64,000 bases of DNA from positions 1 to 64,000 of the forward strand of contig NZ_CP025791.1 of NCBI RefSeq assembly GCF_002886045.1, written 5' to 3'. The stretch is from Flavivirga eckloniae (GTDB lineage: Bacteria; Bacteroidota; Bacteroidia; Flavobacteriales; Flavobacteriaceae). The translations under genes and the position numbers were made by a program. Shown here in pieces: positions 63,001 through 64,000 of the stretch (within the stretch, counting starts at the first letter, position 1; each line of letters opens with the position of its first letter). The notes under the pieces were generated by a model that had not been told where the DNA came from, did not search any database, and saw nothing but the letters and a program-made list of their open reading frames with translations.

Positions 63001-64000
63001 ATGAAAACGGAGTTGGAAACCTGTAAAAATTGTGAAAATCAATTCGAAGAATCATTTAAATTTTGTCCACATTGTGGACAACAGGCTAAAGATGATCTCA
63101 CAGTACGAGTGTTGTTTTACAATACGATAAGCAATTACTTCTCCTTCGATGCCCGTTTTTTTAAAAGTTTTTTGCCTTTACTGTTTAAACCAGGTTATTT
63201 AGCAAAAACGTTTGTTGAAGGCAGGCGGTTAATGTATTTACACCCCGCTCAGCTTTATTTGTTTATTTCGGTGGTTTTTTTCTTTTTACTTTCGGCTACT
63301 GTTGTTAGAAAGCAGGTACAAAACTTAGATGAGGGATTGAAGAAAACTTTTAAAACATCTTTGGTTTCAGATAGTCTCCGACTGGAAAATATAAAAGAGA
63401 TAGATTCCATTAAGTTCGATAGTATTTTACTGCCTATCTCTAATAATAAGATTTTTGGAGTAGACAAGGAAGAAATAAAAGTTCTCGACTCTGTAATAAA
63501 GGCTGAAGCTAGTACAAGTAAAAACTCTGGATCGTCATTTCTAATGAATAAAAACAAAATAGATTCTTTATTAGCTACTGACTCATCAGATAAGGAGATT
63601 TATAAAGCTATGGGAATGAGTGATGATGCTAATTATATTACCAAAAAGTTTTATATTCAGGTGCTTAAGTTTTATAAACAGCGTAATGGCGGACAAATTT
63701 TGCAGGCTATTTACGATACAATCCCTATTTCGTTGTTCGTTTTACTGCCTATTTTTGCGCTTATATTAAAATTATTGTTTTATAATCGAGGGCGTTACGC
63801 CCACCATTTGGTTTTTAGCTTTTACTTCTTTTCGTTCCTGTTTACTGTATTTAGTTTGATTTTAATTGTCAATAACTTTATAAAAGTGTCCAACGGGATA
63901 GATTTTCTACTTGTGGTTTCTACTTTTTTCTATTTATTGGTTGCTATTAAACGATTCTATAATCAGGGATGGTTTTCAAGTTTTATAAAAGCCAGTATTT
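63001..64000 (+). CDS. DUF3667-type zinc-ribbon membrane protein (cut by window edge)
   Basis: The frame opens at ATG 63001 and runs beyond the right edge (333 codons seen). The N-terminus has a zinc ribbon, CKNCENQFEESFKFCPHCGQ (two CxxC knuckles), then a DUF3667-like part with YFSFDARFFKSFLPLLFKPG and YLHPAQLYLFISVVFFFLL. A central charged loop of about 140 residues separates the first membrane helix from at least three more helices (ISLFVLLPIFALILKLLF and after). The function is unknown. Confidence 0.85.
   Translation, partial: MKTELETCKNCENQFEESFKFCPHCGQQAKDDLTVRVLFYNTISNYFSFDARFFKSFLPLLFKPGYLAKTFVEGRRLMYLHPAQLYLFISVVFFFLLSATVVRKQVQNLDEGLKKTFKTSLVSDSLRLENIKEIDSIKFDSILLPISNNKIFGVDKEEIKVLDSVIKAEASTSKNSGSSFLMNKNKIDSLLATDSSDKEIYKAMGMSDDANYITKKFYIQVLKFYKQRNGGQILQAIYDTIPISLFVLLPIFALILKLLFYNRGRYAHHLVFSFYFFSFLFTVFSLILIVNNFIKVSNGIDFLLVVSTFFYLLVAIKRFYNQGWFSSFIKASI

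Overview
This looks like a piece of a chromosome from a member of the Flavobacteriaceae (phylum Bacteroidota). The DNA is AT-rich. Several promoters have the TTTG/TTG...TANNTTTG (-33/-7) form of this phylum. There are type IX secretion (T9SS) sorting domains of both types A and B, a PorP/SprF protein, a TonB-dependent receptor with a carboxypeptidase-regulatory domain, and DUF3822, DUF4834 and DUF3667 proteins. Leader peptides and outer-membrane barrels are typical of the group. No phage, CRISPR array, rRNA or tRNA was seen. I do not assign a genus.

Layout. 1-5.6 kb: a MITE-like repeat, a TonB-dependent receptor, an ArsC-like/HAD/small secreted protein cluster, and prfB with an intact programmed +1 frameshift. 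5.8-8.5 kb: a nested hairpin, a T9SS cargo protein and an orphan LuxR-type response regulator. 8.8-12.4 kb: threonine aldolase, YbaB and an S9 oligopeptidase. 12.4-16.3 kb: a cystathionine-synthase-like enzyme, an alpha-oxoamine synthase and a GNAT-type acyltransferase. Together these look like a sulfonolipid (capnine) locus. 16.3-23.2 kb: an outer-membrane protein, then DUF4834, YfhO, GT4 and a flippase, all probably for cell-surface glycans. 23.2-36.9 kb: a second copy of the MITE-like element, then an operon on the minus strand reading small secreted protein, a 2619-residue HYR-repeat adhesin with a type B CTD, SprF/PorP, and two OmpA/PD40 proteins. It resembles the sprB gliding operon.

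37.3-41.1 kb: sixA, ppk1 and ppx (polyphosphate), with a 21-bp phased operator-like array ahead of sixA. 41.2-48.9 kb: housekeeping genes (porin, miaE, dnaX, rnpB RNA, rsmD, DUF3822) and small secreted or lipoproteins. 49-54.4 kb: a RecD-like helicase, then kdsB, a HAD phosphatase, a CAT-like acetyltransferase, a Kdo 8-oxidase (kdnB) and a PlsC-like acyltransferase. This suggests synthesis of a modified Kdo sugar for lipopolysaccharide. 54.6-58.1 kb: a large zinc metalloprotease and a NYN/LOTUS RNA-binding protein. 58.2-62.8 kb: two paralogous secreted proteins with opposite charge in their tails flank an SDR/DUF2867 gene. Two minus-strand transcription units here carry sigma54-like -24/-12 boxes, and two genes share an identical 27-nt leader. 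A DUF3667 zinc-ribbon membrane protein runs off the right edge.

The common theme is the cell envelope: surface adhesion or gliding, sulfonolipid, modified lipopolysaccharide, exported glycans and outer-membrane proteins, with housekeeping genes between them. The observations most worth following are the sulfonolipid locus, the homogenised GC-rich 750-bp repeats in the adhesin, the sigma54/leader module with the charge-opposed paralogues, the MITE-like family, and the phased palindromes before sixA.
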